Of a DNA stretch of 64,000 nucleotides, positions 34,086 through 42,625 are shown one piece after another. A program made the translations under genes and the position numbers. The notes beneath the pieces are model-generated. The model had not been told where the DNA came from, did no database searches, and saw only the letters and a list, made by a program, of their open reading frames with translations. The DNA comes from Rhodospirillaceae bacterium (GTDB taxonomy: Bacteria; Pseudomonadota; Alphaproteobacteria; Rhodospirillales; Rhodospirillaceae): contig NSIP01000004.1 in assembly GCA_002737725.1 (NCBI GenBank), positions 151,534-215,533 of the forward strand, read 5' to 3'. Each line of letters opens with the position of its first letter. Within the stretch, counting starts at the first letter, position 1.

Positions 34086-34334
34086 TTAAGTCGCCACAAT
34101 ATCTTCGTAGAAGGGCTCGACCGCGCCTTTGATTTTAACGGTCATGGGGTTGCCGAAGCGGTCGCGCGATTTACCCGCGGCAATGCGGATCCAGCCTTCG
34201 CTGACCGAGTATTCCAAAACGTCGGTCCGCCCAGCCCCATTGAAACGAATGCCAATGCCGCGTCGCAAAGCCTCGACATTATACTTTGTGCTTTTGGGGT
34301 CGATACTGAGTTGATCGGGCGGAGTGTCGGACAT
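34086..34334 (-). CDS. DUF3297 family protein
   Basis: An 82-residue protein with the family core LSIDPKSTKYNVEALRRGIG, then YSVSEGWIRIAAGKSRDRFG and VKIKGAVEPFYED. DUF3297 proteins are small conserved proteobacterial proteins of unknown function. The start at 34334 begins MSDTPPDQ like its relatives. It converges with the HTH gene, with three bases between stops. Confidence 0.87.
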   Translation of the reverse strand: MSDTPPDQLSIDPKSTKYNVEALRRGIGIRFNGAGRTDVLEYSVSEGWIRIAAGKSRDRFGNPMTVKIKGAVEPFYEDIVAT

Positions 34335-34432
34335 GGTTCGGAGCCTGAAGAAAGGGGTGCTTGAGATCATGAAAAAGCAGCTACAGCAATTGAGGGTTCA
34401 ATATAGATAAAACGACCCTGGGGCTAGAACAT

Positions 34433-34864
34433 CTATGGTGGGGCGAGGGAAAAAACCACGAGGTATCGCGCCAGTTTTCCCACCGTTACGACCGCCAGGA
34501 ATGGCACCAAAGGTGCACGCAGCGCGCCTGCCGCTGCAGTCAGCGGATCACCGATGATCGGCACCCAGGCCAACAACAACGACAAAAGGCCATAACGCCC
34601 ATACCACGCGACCGCTTGGTCATAACGGCGCGGCGAGACGGGAAACCACGCCCGATCTTTGAACCGCGCGAGAAACCGCCCGCAGGCCCAATTGGCGGTC
34701 GAGCCCAGCACATTGCCAACGGTGGCCACCGCCAAAAGTACCCAGGGCTCGCCGCGCCCGCCGATCAACAGGCTGACAAGTACGGCTTCCGACGAGCCCG
34801 GAATAAGGGTTGCCGCCAGGAAGGCGCTGAAGAACAGCCCGGTGTAAATGGCAAAATCAGTCAT
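34433..34864 (-). CDS. YqaA-like (DedA/SNARE-associated) membrane protein
   Basis: A 143-residue protein with four hydrophobic segments. Family motifs are ATLIPGSSEAVLVSLL, GNVLGSTANWACGRF and VPIIGDPLTAAAGALR, where the conserved GDP and GxxR resemble DedA-superfamily proteins involved in membrane lipid homeostasis. Its ATG overlaps the stop of the small gene upstream (ATGA at 34861-34864), suggesting coupling. Confidence 0.88.
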   Translation of the reverse strand: MTDFAIYTGLFFSAFLAATLIPGSSEAVLVSLLIGGRGEPWVLLAVATVGNVLGSTANWACGRFLARFKDRAWFPVSPRRYDQAVAWYGRYGLLSLLLAWVPIIGDPLTAAAGALRAPLVPFLAVVTVGKLARYLVVFSLAPP

Positions 34865-35157
34865 GATGAAAAGACGGGGCAACCTCTGGCGCGCTCAAGA
34901 TAAATCGGGCCGACCACGTTGCGTTTGAGGATGCGGGTGACACCAGCATCGGAGATTTTGATGTCGTGATGTCTCGCGAGTCCGTACGGTCCTACAATAA
35001 CCATGATGTGGTTTGGTGTGCCTTGCGAATCTTTCGAAGTTACTAACAAAACGTGTCGGAAGTAAGTTTGAGATGGCTCAATGTTTGCGAACCAAAAATA
35101 ATATGCGCTTGGAATCAAATGCTCGTGTTTATGAAATTCCAACCTGAGGCTGTGCAA
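34861..35157 (-). CDS. Hypothetical protein coupled to YqaA gene
   Basis: A 98-codon frame whose stop overlaps the start of the YqaA-like gene. The C-terminal 40 residues (ISDAGVTRILKRNVVGPIYL and a final ARGCPVFSS) look coding; the N-terminal half is unusual and may be a wrong start or damaged. I do not recognise a family. Confidence 0.4.
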   Translation of the reverse strand: MHSLRLEFHKHEHLIPSAYYFWFANIEPSQTYFRHVLLVTSKDSQGTPNHIMVIVGPYGLARHHDIKISDAGVTRILKRNVVGPIYLERARGCPVFSS

Positions 35158-35269
35158 ATATATGTTTCGTGCTCGGTATGCGAAAATTTCCCTCCGGCTG
35201 CGAAATCAAAAGTTAATACGCCTCGCTATCATGAAATCTGTGTTACGTCCGAGATGTGAGCACAAAAAG

Positions 35270-35300
35270 AAAAAGGCCCCAATCGCTCGGGGCCTTTTTT
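35270..35300 (-). terminator. Rho-independent terminator of TBDR at 35322
   Basis: On the minus strand a GGCCCC/GGGGCC-based stem with a seven-base loop is flanked by A6 and TTTTTCTTTTT. It lies about 20 bases beyond the TBDR stop. Confidence 0.9.
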
Positions 35301-35321
35301 GCAGCGTGATGGATGTTGGCT

Positions 35322-37868
35322 TTAGAATTTGGTCTTCAGCTTGACCGACCACGTTCCCGGCGGGCTGAGGAACGAGTAACCGGAAATACCAGCCACGTTG
35401 TAGACCTCACCCAAGCAGTTGGTGCAATCAACGGTTAGACGGGTCATCTCGTCCATGGTTTCAATGCCAATGCTAGCATTAACCGTCCAGGCGCTGTTGG
35501 TCTGTGCACCTGAGACAAATGGGCCGTCAGCACGGTTAATGGTGATGGCACCGGTGCTTGAACGATAGAAGCTCACGTTCGCAGCGGCCGATTCCATGTA
35601 GCCGCTGTACTGAGCACTGGCCGCAGGCACAACTTTCACGTTCCAAGAATCGACTGGAATTTCATAGTTGCCACCAATCGAACCCGTCCATTTTGGCGCG
35701 CGTGCTGGCTGAGCAAGGTTGCCGAAGGGATCGACAATGCCTTGGCCGCAACCACCTTGGCCTGGGACAACAATACCGACACCACCAAAGCGCACAGCAG
35801 CAGTGGCGTTGGCGGCAACGGCAGCTTTACATGCAACCAATTGCGCAGCCGTAGACTTGCCAAGATCGGTGTAGTTCGGGTCTTGGTAGCCCATCGATCC
35901 CGTTAACGTCAGGCCCTCGCCCACTTTGGCTTGGCCTTCGATTTCGACGCCTTTGTTACGCAACGTACTGTCGTTTTGAATGATGAACGCCGGAGCAGTC
36001 GCACCCACGGGAATGAACGACACGGGGGCTTGGAACTGTTTGGCTTCCATCCAGAAAACGTTAGCGTTGATGCGCAAGCGATCATCAAAAGCTTGCGTTT
36101 TTGCGCCGGCTTCATAGCTCCACACTTTCTCAGGCTTGAAGTCTAGGAACCCGTTGGCACCGCCTGGTGTGGCCGACCACCCGCCTGAACGGAAGCCACG
36201 CGTGGCAGACGCATAAATCAACACGTCATTGGTAGCCTGATAGTTCAAGGCAAATCGTGGTGTCCACAGCTTCGCATTTAATTCGGTTGGAATGCCAAAG
36301 GCTTTCAAGTTGGCGGTATCGATACGGTTGCTCCTCACAACGCCGTTCACAGTTACCGTCGGAGCCACAAGCGGGCTGCGGTTGTCTGTCGTGGCGACAG
36401 TCTTTTTCTCGTCAGTGTAACGAATACCCACCGTTGCCGTCAGCTGTTCAGTCACATGGGCGTCTAACTGAACGTAGCCGGCCAATGCCTTTGTACGATT
36501 GTCAGTTTGTTGATCGCGGCCGATGGTGCCCTGGTTAGTGCCGGAGATGGGGAAGATATCGCCATAAGCCGCGTCGGTATTTTCATTGTAGTAATAAGCA
36601 CCGGCCACATAATCCAACGCGTCATCCATCACGCTGCCGCTGGCTTTTACTTCTTGTGTGAACTGCTTGGTCCTGTATTGGCGGACCAGCGTAAAGGCCG
36701 AGCCCAACGGATGGCCCGTTGTGCCGCCCACAGGGCCCAACGTAAATGGCACTGCGGGGCCTAAATTGGCGGGCGAGCGCCCATTACGACCCGATTGGAA
36801 GTCGATTGCCAAATCAAGGTCGGTTTTCACATAGCCGGTGATGAAGTTGATGGTCCCGATGCCGGTTTCCAGCGCCAAGTTTGAACTTGCAATCCACGCG
36901 GCCGTATCATTGGACTGCGCCGGAACACTCGATTTCGTTCCTGACAGTTTGCCCGCTGCGCTACCCGCGCCGCCAATCAGTAAGTTGGGGTAACCTGTGG
37001 CGCCTTTTTTCAGGCCCGTGAACACCCAACGGCCTTTACAATTGGCGGGTACGCCTGGATTCAAAGTATCGCAAGTATCGTTCAGCAAGGCTGTGCCTTC
37101 GGTGTGCATATATGCCAGAGCGCCGTCCCAGGTCAGGGTGTCGGTGAACAAGCCGCGCACAGCACCACGGACACCATAGCTGCCCGCGTCATTTAAACGG
37201 TCGCCGGTGGCGAAGTTTTTCACATACCCTTTGTCATCGGTGTAGTAGGCGCCGATTTTTGTCAGCACTTTGTCGCTGACGGGCAGATCGATGCTGCCGC
37301 GTGCTTCCATATACCCAAAGCGGCCATAGCCAAATTGCGCCGAGCCACCGACTTCTTCAGCGGGCTTTTTCAGATAAACTGCAAGGGCGCCGCCGGTGAC
37401 ATTTCGGCCGAACAGCGTGCCTTGTGGCCCGCGCAGCACTTCGATGCGGTCCAAGTCGAAGAACGACAACTGGTTGGCACCCTGACGGCTGAGAACAATG
37501 TCATCAACGTAAGTCGCCACCGGCAGGTCAACCGTAGGGGCGATGTCGGTGTTGCCCAAGGCGCGCATGAAGTAGGTGTTGGCGGTACCAACGCCCGTGT
37601 TGAAATGGCCGTGCATGTTGGGAATAAAGCGGATCAGGTCTTGTGTGGTATCGATGTTGCGGCGCTCTAACTCAGCGGGCGTGAAGGCCGTGATGGCAAT
37701 GGGAACCGTCTGCACGTTTTCTTGACGGCGCTGGGCAGTGACAACGATTTCTTCCAGGCCCGACTGAACTTGGGCTTGCTGCTGCTGGGCCATTGCCAAC
37801 GTGGGGGCAAAGCTGGTCAGCGCGAGGGTCGCCGCTGCCGACATAAGCGCGCGTTTCGAAAATTTCAT
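35322..37868 (-). CDS. TonB-dependent receptor
   Basis: A complete 848-residue receptor with signal peptide (cleavage near AMAQ), a glutamine run, TonB box LEEIVVTAQRRQEN, and plug motifs PTVDLPVATYVDDIVLSRQG and RIEVLRGPQGTLFGRNVTGG. The barrel ends WSVKLKTKF with terminal Phe. The plug signature (QGTLFGRNVTGG) is that of the sphingomonad-type receptors often linked to plant or xenobiotic compounds. It is divergent from the PCuAC chaperone gene, sharing a 180-base intergenic region, which may hint at copper but is not proof. Confidence 0.95.
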   Translation of the reverse strand: MKFSKRALMSAAATLALTSFAPTLAMAQQQQAQVQSGLEEIVVTAQRRQENVQTVPIAITAFTPAELERRNIDTTQDLIRFIPNMHGHFNTGVGTANTYFMRALGNTDIAPTVDLPVATYVDDIVLSRQGANQLSFFDLDRIEVLRGPQGTLFGRNVTGGALAVYLKKPAEEVGGSAQFGYGRFGYMEARGSIDLPVSDKVLTKIGAYYTDDKGYVKNFATGDRLNDAGSYGVRGAVRGLFTDTLTWDGALAYMHTEGTALLNDTCDTLNPGVPANCKGRWVFTGLKKGATGYPNLLIGGAGSAAGKLSGTKSSVPAQSNDTAAWIASSNLALETGIGTINFITGYVKTDLDLAIDFQSGRNGRSPANLGPAVPFTLGPVGGTTGHPLGSAFTLVRQYRTKQFTQEVKASGSVMDDALDYVAGAYYYNENTDAAYGDIFPISGTNQGTIGRDQQTDNRTKALAGYVQLDAHVTEQLTATVGIRYTDEKKTVATTDNRSPLVAPTVTVNGVVRSNRIDTANLKAFGIPTELNAKLWTPRFALNYQATNDVLIYASATRGFRSGGWSATPGGANGFLDFKPEKVWSYEAGAKTQAFDDRLRINANVFWMEAKQFQAPVSFIPVGATAPAFIIQNDSTLRNKGVEIEGQAKVGEGLTLTGSMGYQDPNYTDLGKSTAAQLVACKAAVAANATAAVRFGGVGIVVPGQGGCGQGIVDPFGNLAQPARAPKWTGSIGGNYEIPVDSWNVKVVPAASAQYSGYMESAAANVSFYRSSTGAITINRADGPFVSGAQTNSAWTVNASIGIETMDEMTRLTVDCTNCLGEVYNVAGISGYSFLSPPGTWSVKLKTKF

Positions 37869-38045
37869 TAGCGAGATTCCTTATTTTAGGTCTAAAGACG
37901 AAGACGTACGATTGAAAAGAATAGAAGCGAATGATTGATATCAAATATTCACGACACGTATCTTATAGATCTAAACAAATCGCAAAATACAAGAAATCAA
38001 GACTATTCAGTAGGCTGCAGAAAAGTGTTGCGTTATTGCCACATT

Positions 38046-38534
38046 GTGAATTCCAACGCTGTGTTCACGCACCAAAGGCTACTCTTCTTAATTGCGATAT
38101 TTGTGCTGGGCTTTCCTTCGGTTGCTAAAGCGGAAGTCCTGGTGCAAAAAATATGGGTGCGCTCGACGCCCGGCGTGGCCAGGTCCAGTGCGGCTTATGC
38201 CGTGATCGTCAATACAGCGGCCAAGCCCGACCGCTTGATGGAAGTGTCCTCGCCCGACGTTGCAAAGGTGGAACTTCACGCGAGCAAGCAAGAAGGCGCC
38301 ATCATGACGATGACGCCCATCGAGACCCTCAGCATTCCGGCGCGCGGCACAGTGGAGCTGAAGCCAGGCGCAAACCATGTCATGATCTCGGGGCTGACGC
38401 GGCCCTTGCGCGCGGGCGAAACATTAGATCTCACCTTCAGCTTTGAATTTTATGGCGATGTGGATGTGAAGGCCATGGTCGGGCCGCTGGCCGCCATGGG
38501 TTACCCCGGCCCTGCGATCGTGGAAACGCCTTAA
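38046..38534 (+). CDS. PCuAC-type periplasmic copper chaperone
   Basis: Periplasmic Cu(I) chaperone domain (DUF461). After a signal peptide ending SVAKA-E it shows APGVARSS-like and AAYAVIVN strands, then the H-x10-M...H-x-M copper site: VELHASKQEGAIMTMTPIE and LKPGANHVMISGL. These proteins deliver copper to cytochrome oxidase CuA. The start is uncertain: GTG 38046 gives the best signal peptide but no ribosome site is visible, and GTG 38061 or ATG 37935 are possible. The stop is four bases from the convergent aquaporin gene. Confidence 0.85.
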   Translation: MNSNAVFTHQRLLFLIAIFVLGFPSVAKAEVLVQKIWVRSTPGVARSSAAYAVIVNTAAKPDRLMEVSSPDVAKVELHASKQEGAIMTMTPIETLSIPARGTVELKPGANHVMISGLTRPLRAGETLDLTFSFEFYGDVDVKAMVGPLAAMGYPGPAIVETP

Positions 38535-38537
38535 GCT

Positions 38538-39179
38538 TCAGCCCATTCGCCGCAACACTGGCAGCACCAAAATCATTGTCGTGAATTGGGCGATGACAAA
38601 TCCCAAAACATTTGATGGAGCGATGCCTGCAAAGGTGTCGGTAAGGCTGCGCGCCAGCGTCACAGCTGGGTTGGCAAACGATGTCGAAGCGGTGAACCAA
38701 TACGCGCCCGTAATAAAAAGCGCCACGCTGGCTGCTGTGGTTTGCAGGCCGTGGCTGCGCGTTCCCCACACCACACCCAGCAAACCGATGGTGGCCACGG
38801 CTTCCGCCAGCAATTGCGCGTTGCCGGTGCGCACATGTTGGCTGGCTTGCAAGACGGGCAACTCGAACATCAGATGTGCGATCATGATACCAGTAACAGC
38901 GCCGACCACTTGCGCAGCGATATAAACCGGCACTGCTTTTGCTTCTGTCTCGCTCAACAGCGCCGAGGCGATTGTCACGACAGGGTTCATGTGCGCACCT
39001 GACAGTGGCGCGAACACCACAACCAGAACGAACAGTGCGCAGCCAGTCGCAATCGCATTGGCCAATAACGCCAGGCCCATGTTTCCGCCACTCAAGCGCT
39101 CAGCGGCGATGCCCGAGCCCACCACGGCGATCAGCAAAAACGCGGTGGCGATAAACTCAGAGGTGGCGATTTTTCTCAT
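38538..39179 (-). CDS. aqpS: MIP-family aquaporin, AqpS-like, in ars operon
   Basis: A 213-residue six-helix channel with the two pore motifs: GAHMNPVVTIA (NPV variant of NPA) and SFANPAVTLARS (NPA). It is the third gene of arsR-arsC-aqpS, its ATG overlapping the arsC stop. In Sinorhizobium, AqpS lets arsenite produced by ArsC flow out of the cell without an ArsB pump. The same role is inferred here, since no arsB or acr3 is present. Confidence 0.88.
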   Translation of the reverse strand: MRKIATSEFIATAFLLIAVVGSGIAAERLSGGNMGLALLANAIATGCALFVLVVVFAPLSGAHMNPVVTIASALLSETEAKAVPVYIAAQVVGAVTGIMIAHLMFELPVLQASQHVRTGNAQLLAEAVATIGLLGVVWGTRSHGLQTTAASVALFITGAYWFTASTSFANPAVTLARSLTDTFAGIAPSNVLGFVIAQFTTMILVLPVLRRMG

Positions 39180-39676
39180 GGAACGATCTCACCAATACGG
39201 GTGAGTTCGCGCTTCAATTCGTTGGGGCTTAAATTCTCAAGCGCTAGCGCCATGAAGGCCGCAATGCGTACGTCTAAAATATGAAACGTCGTACGGAAAG
39301 ATTGCATCTGCTGGTCGGGCGTTCCGGTGTCGGCAGCCGGGTCATCCAAACCCCAATGGGCTGTGGCCGGATGGCCTGGCCATACGGGGCACACTTCGCC
39401 TGCTGCGTTATCACACACTGTAAAAATGAAATCCAAGTGCGGCGCATCGGGGGCCGCAAATACGCCCCAGCTTTTGCTGCGCAAATTGTCTGTGGGCAGT
39501 TTCATTTGGCGCAGCAGTTCCAATGCCATCGGGTGCGGCGTTGCTTTGGGTTGACTGCCCGCGCTGTAACCACAAAAGCGCCCCTGCCCGCGATGATTGA
39601 TCATCGCCTCGGCCAAAATGCTGCGCGCCGAATTACCAGTGCAAAGAATCAGGATGTTTTTGGGGGCCATGATCAT
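39176..39676 (-). CDS. arsC: Arsenate reductase, low-molecular-weight phosphatase type
   Basis: A 166-residue arsenate reductase of the LMW-PTPase fold. The P-loop CTGNSARS follows the first strand (ILILCTGNSARSILAEAM), and the general-acid region is LDFIFTVCDNAAGEVCPVWPG, quoted in name. Cysteines there match the redox Cys of thioredoxin-coupled enzymes. ATG 39676 overlaps the arsR stop (ATGA) and is preferred over ATG 39670. It reduces arsenate to arsenite for exit through the adjacent aquaporin. Confidence 0.92.
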   Translation of the reverse strand: MIMAPKNILILCTGNSARSILAEAMINHRGQGRFCGYSAGSQPKATPHPMALELLRQMKLPTDNLRSKSWGVFAAPDAPHLDFIFTVCDNAAGEVCPVWPGHPATAHWGLDDPAADTGTPDQQMQSFRTTFHILDVRIAAFMALALENLSPNELKRELTRIGEIVP

Positions 39677-40008
39677 GCGCGTTTTTTTCGCACGGGTTGA
39701 ACAACGGGCGCACACGCCATCGCATCGCCGCCGCAGCAGTTCTCGGTCAGGTAACCAACCAGTGCGTTCATGTTTGTAAAGTCAGCGGTTTGAATCAGCT
39801 CGCGCCCCTGCCGTTCGGCGCGTACCAGCCCGGCGTGTTTCAAAGCTGACAGATGAAACGACAAGGTTGCCCCCGGCATCTCGGTTTTTTTGGCGATACG
39901 CCCCACCGCCAGGCCCGCAGGCCCCGCCTGAACCAGCATGCGGTAAATCGCCAAGCGCCCATCATGGGCCAGCGCGGAGAGTGCTGAAATAGCAGCTTTT
40001 ATTTTCAT
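39673..40008 (-). CDS. arsR: ArsR-family metalloid-responsive repressor
   Basis: A 111-residue winged-helix repressor: ALSALAHDGRLAIYRMLVQ start, recognition helix in GATLSFHLSALKHAGLV, and a wing ERQGRELIQTAD. Cysteines sit only near the C-terminus (ENCCGGDAMACAP), as in ArsR variants that sense As(III) there rather than in the DNA-binding helix. An AT-rich segment at 40009-40035 (TTCTAGAATAATAGTAA) is the likely operator and promoter of the operon. Confidence 0.92.
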   Translation of the reverse strand: MKIKAAISALSALAHDGRLAIYRMLVQAGPAGLAVGRIAKKTEMPGATLSFHLSALKHAGLVRAERQGRELIQTADFTNMNALVGYLTENCCGGDAMACAPVVQPVRKKRA

Positions 40009-40161
40009 ATTTCTAGAATAATAGTAATTTTTGTGAAATCAATAGGGCCCACATCGTGTCGCGATTCCGAAGTTCGCCAAAGTACTTGCGCGGCGAAATC
40101 CGAGGGACTTCAAATCCACCACACGAGAGTGCCCTATGACTGAATGCGATGTCGCAATAGT

Positions 40162-40476
40162 TTAGTAAATCAGTTCGCCGTCTTCTTCGCCTTCGGCCAA
40201 GGCAATCTGGCCCGAGTTGGCGAGTTCCTTGGTGATGGTGACCAGCGCGGTTTGCGCTTCTTCCAAGTCTTTCAAGCGAACTGGCCCTAAGGCTTCCATG
40301 TCTTCCTTCAGCATCTTGGCCGCACGGCCCGACATAATCTGCGAGACTTCCTTAATCTCCTCGTTCTCCATCATATTCAGCAGCTTAGCTGTCTGGTCTT
40401 GGCCCAGCGACAACAGCGGGATGGACGCCTTTTGGGAACCCGTAAGACAGCGACAGTCTTCTTTAACGCGAGCCAT
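40162..40476 (-). pseudogene. fliG: fliG remnant with large internal deletion
   Basis: The frame is intact but encodes only the two ends of FliG: an N-terminal part (ARVKEDCRCLTGSQKAS, SLGQDQTAKLLNMM, EEIKEVSQIMS) fused directly to the C-terminal end (GRAAKMLKEDMEALGPVRLK, then LEEAQTALV). Full FliG is about 340 residues; this is 104. The joint falls at Met-Ser, which is present at both positions in normal FliG, suggesting deletion through short homology. The torque-generating middle is absent and no other flagellar gene is in the window. Confidence 0.82.
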
Positions 40477-40827
40477 GAGGATCACGCTTAATATATAGGC
40501 CCGCCCGAGATTGTGGGATTACGACCACAGAGCGATACGTTGGGTAGGCAATTTTTGCTATGTGGTGGTGAATAACTGCTTAAAGAGCGGTTAATATTGA
40601 GAAAAATGACGGAAAATCTGGTATTTAGAAATCAAATCCGAGCGATCAGGCGAACAGATGAGTTGCAATTTGATCCGAATGGTCTAGGAATAACAAGTCG
40701 AGTTCTATGCTTGCCTTGTTCCCTGCCCTATACGTTCGGCACTCCAAGACATCGCTGGTTCTGACAACGGCTGCACGATGGTCGCGCATGCCGGCACTTT
40801 CGATCTCACTCTCTCTAGGAGGCCAGC
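40477..40827. other. Intergenic region with probable long cold-shock leader
   Basis: The segment upstream of the csp gene is AT-rich to about 40680, then GC-rich up to AGGAGG at 40817-40822. A long 5' leader is usual for cspA-type genes, but I cannot place the transcription start. Confidence 0.45.
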
Positions 40828-41028
40828 ATGGCCAGCGGAACAGTAAAGTGGTTTAACTCCCAAAAGGGCTTCGGTTTCATTCAGCCCGGCGACGGCGGCA
40901 AAGATGTGTTCGTGCACATCAGCGCAGTTGAGCGCGCAGGCTTGAGCGGGCTGAACGAAGGCCAAAAAATCAGCTATGACGTCGTCAGCGAGCGCGGCAA
41001 GTCGGCTGCTGCAAATCTGAAGGTCTAA
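40828..41028 (+). CDS. CspA-family cold-shock protein
   Basis: A 66-residue single cold-shock domain with both RNA-binding motifs, KGFGFIQ and DVFVHIS, starting ASGTVKWFNSQ. It is an RNA chaperone binding single-stranded nucleic acid. The ribosome site TAGGAGG is excellent. A terminator follows. It is closely similar to the second csp gene at 57152, with the same GGKDVFVHI and a DERGK/SERGK turn. Confidence 0.97.
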   Translation: MASGTVKWFNSQKGFGFIQPGDGGKDVFVHISAVERAGLSGLNEGQKISYDVVSERGKSAAANLKV

Positions 41029-41050
41029 AACCTTACTTCGTTTGCGACTT

Positions 41051-41084
41051 AAAAAGCCCGGCATCAAAATGCCGGGCTTTTTTG
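41051..41084 (+). terminator. Rho-independent terminator of csp gene
   Basis: AAAAAGCCCGGCAT-CAAA-ATGCCGGGCTTTTTT, beginning 23 bases after the stop. Confidence 0.94.
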
Positions 41085-41101
41085 CTTCCTCAGGAAATAT
41101 A

Positions 41102-41677
41102 ATGTCAGATCGTTTTAAAACCGGCGCAACTGTCTATGCCAAAGACGGCAAGTCCTACGTTGTGGAAACCGTCGATGGCGGTACTGTGTATTGTTCATCA
41201 GCCAGCGGAACCGAGATGGAGTTCCCGGCCGCCATCCTCTTCACCGAGGCCGAATGGGCCGCGCGGGCCGATGGTCGCCGCGATGCGGTCTATGTCAAAC
41301 TGCGCCAATCGCGCGCCTACTCCAACACCCCACATAAACTTGATGCCGCAATGGCTGTCGAATTGTTAGCTAAGTCTGAACGCCTCATGGCGGGGCTAAT
41401 TGACTTTGTGGCTTACCGCATTGCCACGCGCGTGATGACTGAAAACAATGACCAAGATTTGGCCCCGCATTTATCCATCGTCAAAGCGCGCAATACCTTT
41501 GAGACCGCCAAGCCTGACGTGCGCGCCAGTTTACTGGCCGAGATTTTGTTCACCGAACCGGCGATGCTGATAAACGCCGTGAAGCTGGGCGACAATGTAC
41601 TGCGCAGCCTAATCGATAAAGGCTTGGCGGCGCACGGCGAGGCCTTCGAAGAATTTTGCGATCGGCCCCGGAAGTAA
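41102..41677 (+). CDS. Hypothetical protein
   Basis: A 191-residue soluble protein starting at ATG 41102 after AGGAAA. An N-terminal small beta-rich part (GATVYAKDGKSYVVETVDGG) is followed by a helical part with KARNTFETAKPDVRASLLAE. I do not recognise a family. The start lies just behind the csp terminator, so it is probably expressed from its own promoter or by read-through. Confidence 0.72.
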   Translation: MSDRFKTGATVYAKDGKSYVVETVDGGTVYCSSASGTEMEFPAAILFTEAEWAARADGRRDAVYVKLRQSRAYSNTPHKLDAAMAVELLAKSERLMAGLIDFVAYRIATRVMTENNDQDLAPHLSIVKARNTFETAKPDVRASLLAEILFTEPAMLINAVKLGDNVLRSLIDKGLAAHGEAFEEFCDRPRK

Positions 41678-41719
41678 ATAAGAGGGCGCAAAAAAGCTAA
41701 GGGAGAGGGTGAAGAATTT

Positions 41720-41953
41720 CTAAGCCTCAATCGAGTTGATTTCGCTCTCGTGGACGGCGCGTTCTTGGCCGGTCAGCGCATTCTTAATGCGATACTGCAC
41801 GCCATCGCCTTCGGTCGGCATAATACGTGTGACTTGGAAGGGGCTGTCGTGGCGGGCGTCCTTGCTAGACGAGCGCACAATCGCCGGCGCAACACGGCGC
41901 GAAAGCAAATTGACCATCTGGCCGACGTGGTATTTGTAATCGCTCTCAGGCAT
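41720..41953 (-). CDS. Hypothetical protein downstream of infA
   Basis: A 77-residue protein with a KOW/SH3-like pattern (YHVGQMVNLL, RIMPTEGDGVQYRIKNALTG, RAVHESEI) common among small conserved alphaproteobacterial proteins. It begins two bases after the infA stop, so the two are cotranscribed. Function unknown. Confidence 0.78.
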   Translation of the reverse strand: MPESDYKYHVGQMVNLLSRRVAPAIVRSSSKDARHDSPFQVTRIMPTEGDGVQYRIKNALTGQERAVHESEINSIEA

Positions 41954-41955
41954 GA

Positions 41956-42243
41956 CTAACGCCTTTTGTTGAAGTGGCGCTGTGGCGTCGAACGACGACC
42001 CGGCGCACCGCCGCTCTCGGCTCCGTCTTTGTGACGAAACACCATGCGGCCTTTATTCAAATCGTAGGGCGAAACTTCCACGGTCACGCGGTCGCCGACC
42101 ATGGTTCTGATGCGGTTTTTCTTCATACGACCAGCGGTATAAACGATGATCTCGTGATCGTTGACCAGCTTCACGCGGTAGCGTGCCTCGGGCAGCACCT
42201 CGGTAATGATGCCTTCGAACTCCAATAATTCTTCTTTGGCCAA
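41956..42243 (-). CDS. infA: Translation initiation factor IF-1
   Basis: IF-1 binds the ribosomal A site during initiation. The sequence [19 protein letters not shown] starts exactly as IF-1 does, from a TTG codon at 42243 with GGAG six bases upstream. [20 protein letters not shown] and [15 protein letters not shown] follow. The 95-residue product has about 22 extra C-terminal residues ([19 protein letters not shown]) compared with the usual 72, a basic tail seen in some alphaproteobacteria. Confidence 0.95.
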   Translation of the reverse strand: MAKEELLEFEGIITEVLPEARYRVKLVNDHEIIVYTAGRMKKNRIRTMVGDRVTVEVSPYDLNKGRMVFRHKDGAESGGAPGRRSTPQRHFNKRR

Positions 42244-42452
42244 ACGGCGCTCCAAAAATAAGCCAGCCACAGAGGCCGACGTGGGCGTGAAATGAAATGG
42301 CTTCCGCCACGCAAACTCTGCGCACAGCGAAAGCCGAGACCCATTATAGCGAGACAGCGGCATTTTTGCACGTCTTTTTCGGTCAGCGAGCCCTTAAAAG
42401 CCTGCTCATATGGCCGTTTTGCAAGGCTTTGAGCAACCAAGCCCCCCAAAGT

Positions 42453-42482
42453 AGAAGGGCGGGAGTTGCCCCCCGCCCTTCG
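42453..42482 (-). terminator. Hairpin behind TBDR tail fragment
   Basis: Stem GAAGGGCGGG / CCCGCCCTTC lies 22 bases beyond the fragment's stop codon on the minus strand. The tail (TACTTT) is poor in T, so termination is likely but weak. Confidence 0.5.
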
Positions 42483-42503
42483 CTGCATACAATTGCGAGC
42501 TTG

Positions 42504-42596
42504 TTAGAGCTTGTAATTGGCCCCGATCCCCCATTGGCGGCCTGGAGCCGGATAACCCAAAGCATTCCCAATCGAGAACAGATCGGTCACAGGGCT
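42504..42596 (-). pseudogene. C-terminal fragment of a TonB-dependent receptor
   Basis: The minus-strand frame reads VTDLFSIGNALGYPAPGRQW then GIGANYKL and TAA, the typical last two strands of a TBDR barrel. An in-frame stop lies just upstream and the RhlE gene ends 30 bases away, so only the tail of a lost receptor gene remains, apparently with its terminator. Confidence 0.72.
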
Positions 42597-42625
42597 TTAT
42601 TCTCTCTTATGAGTTGAATAAGGCG

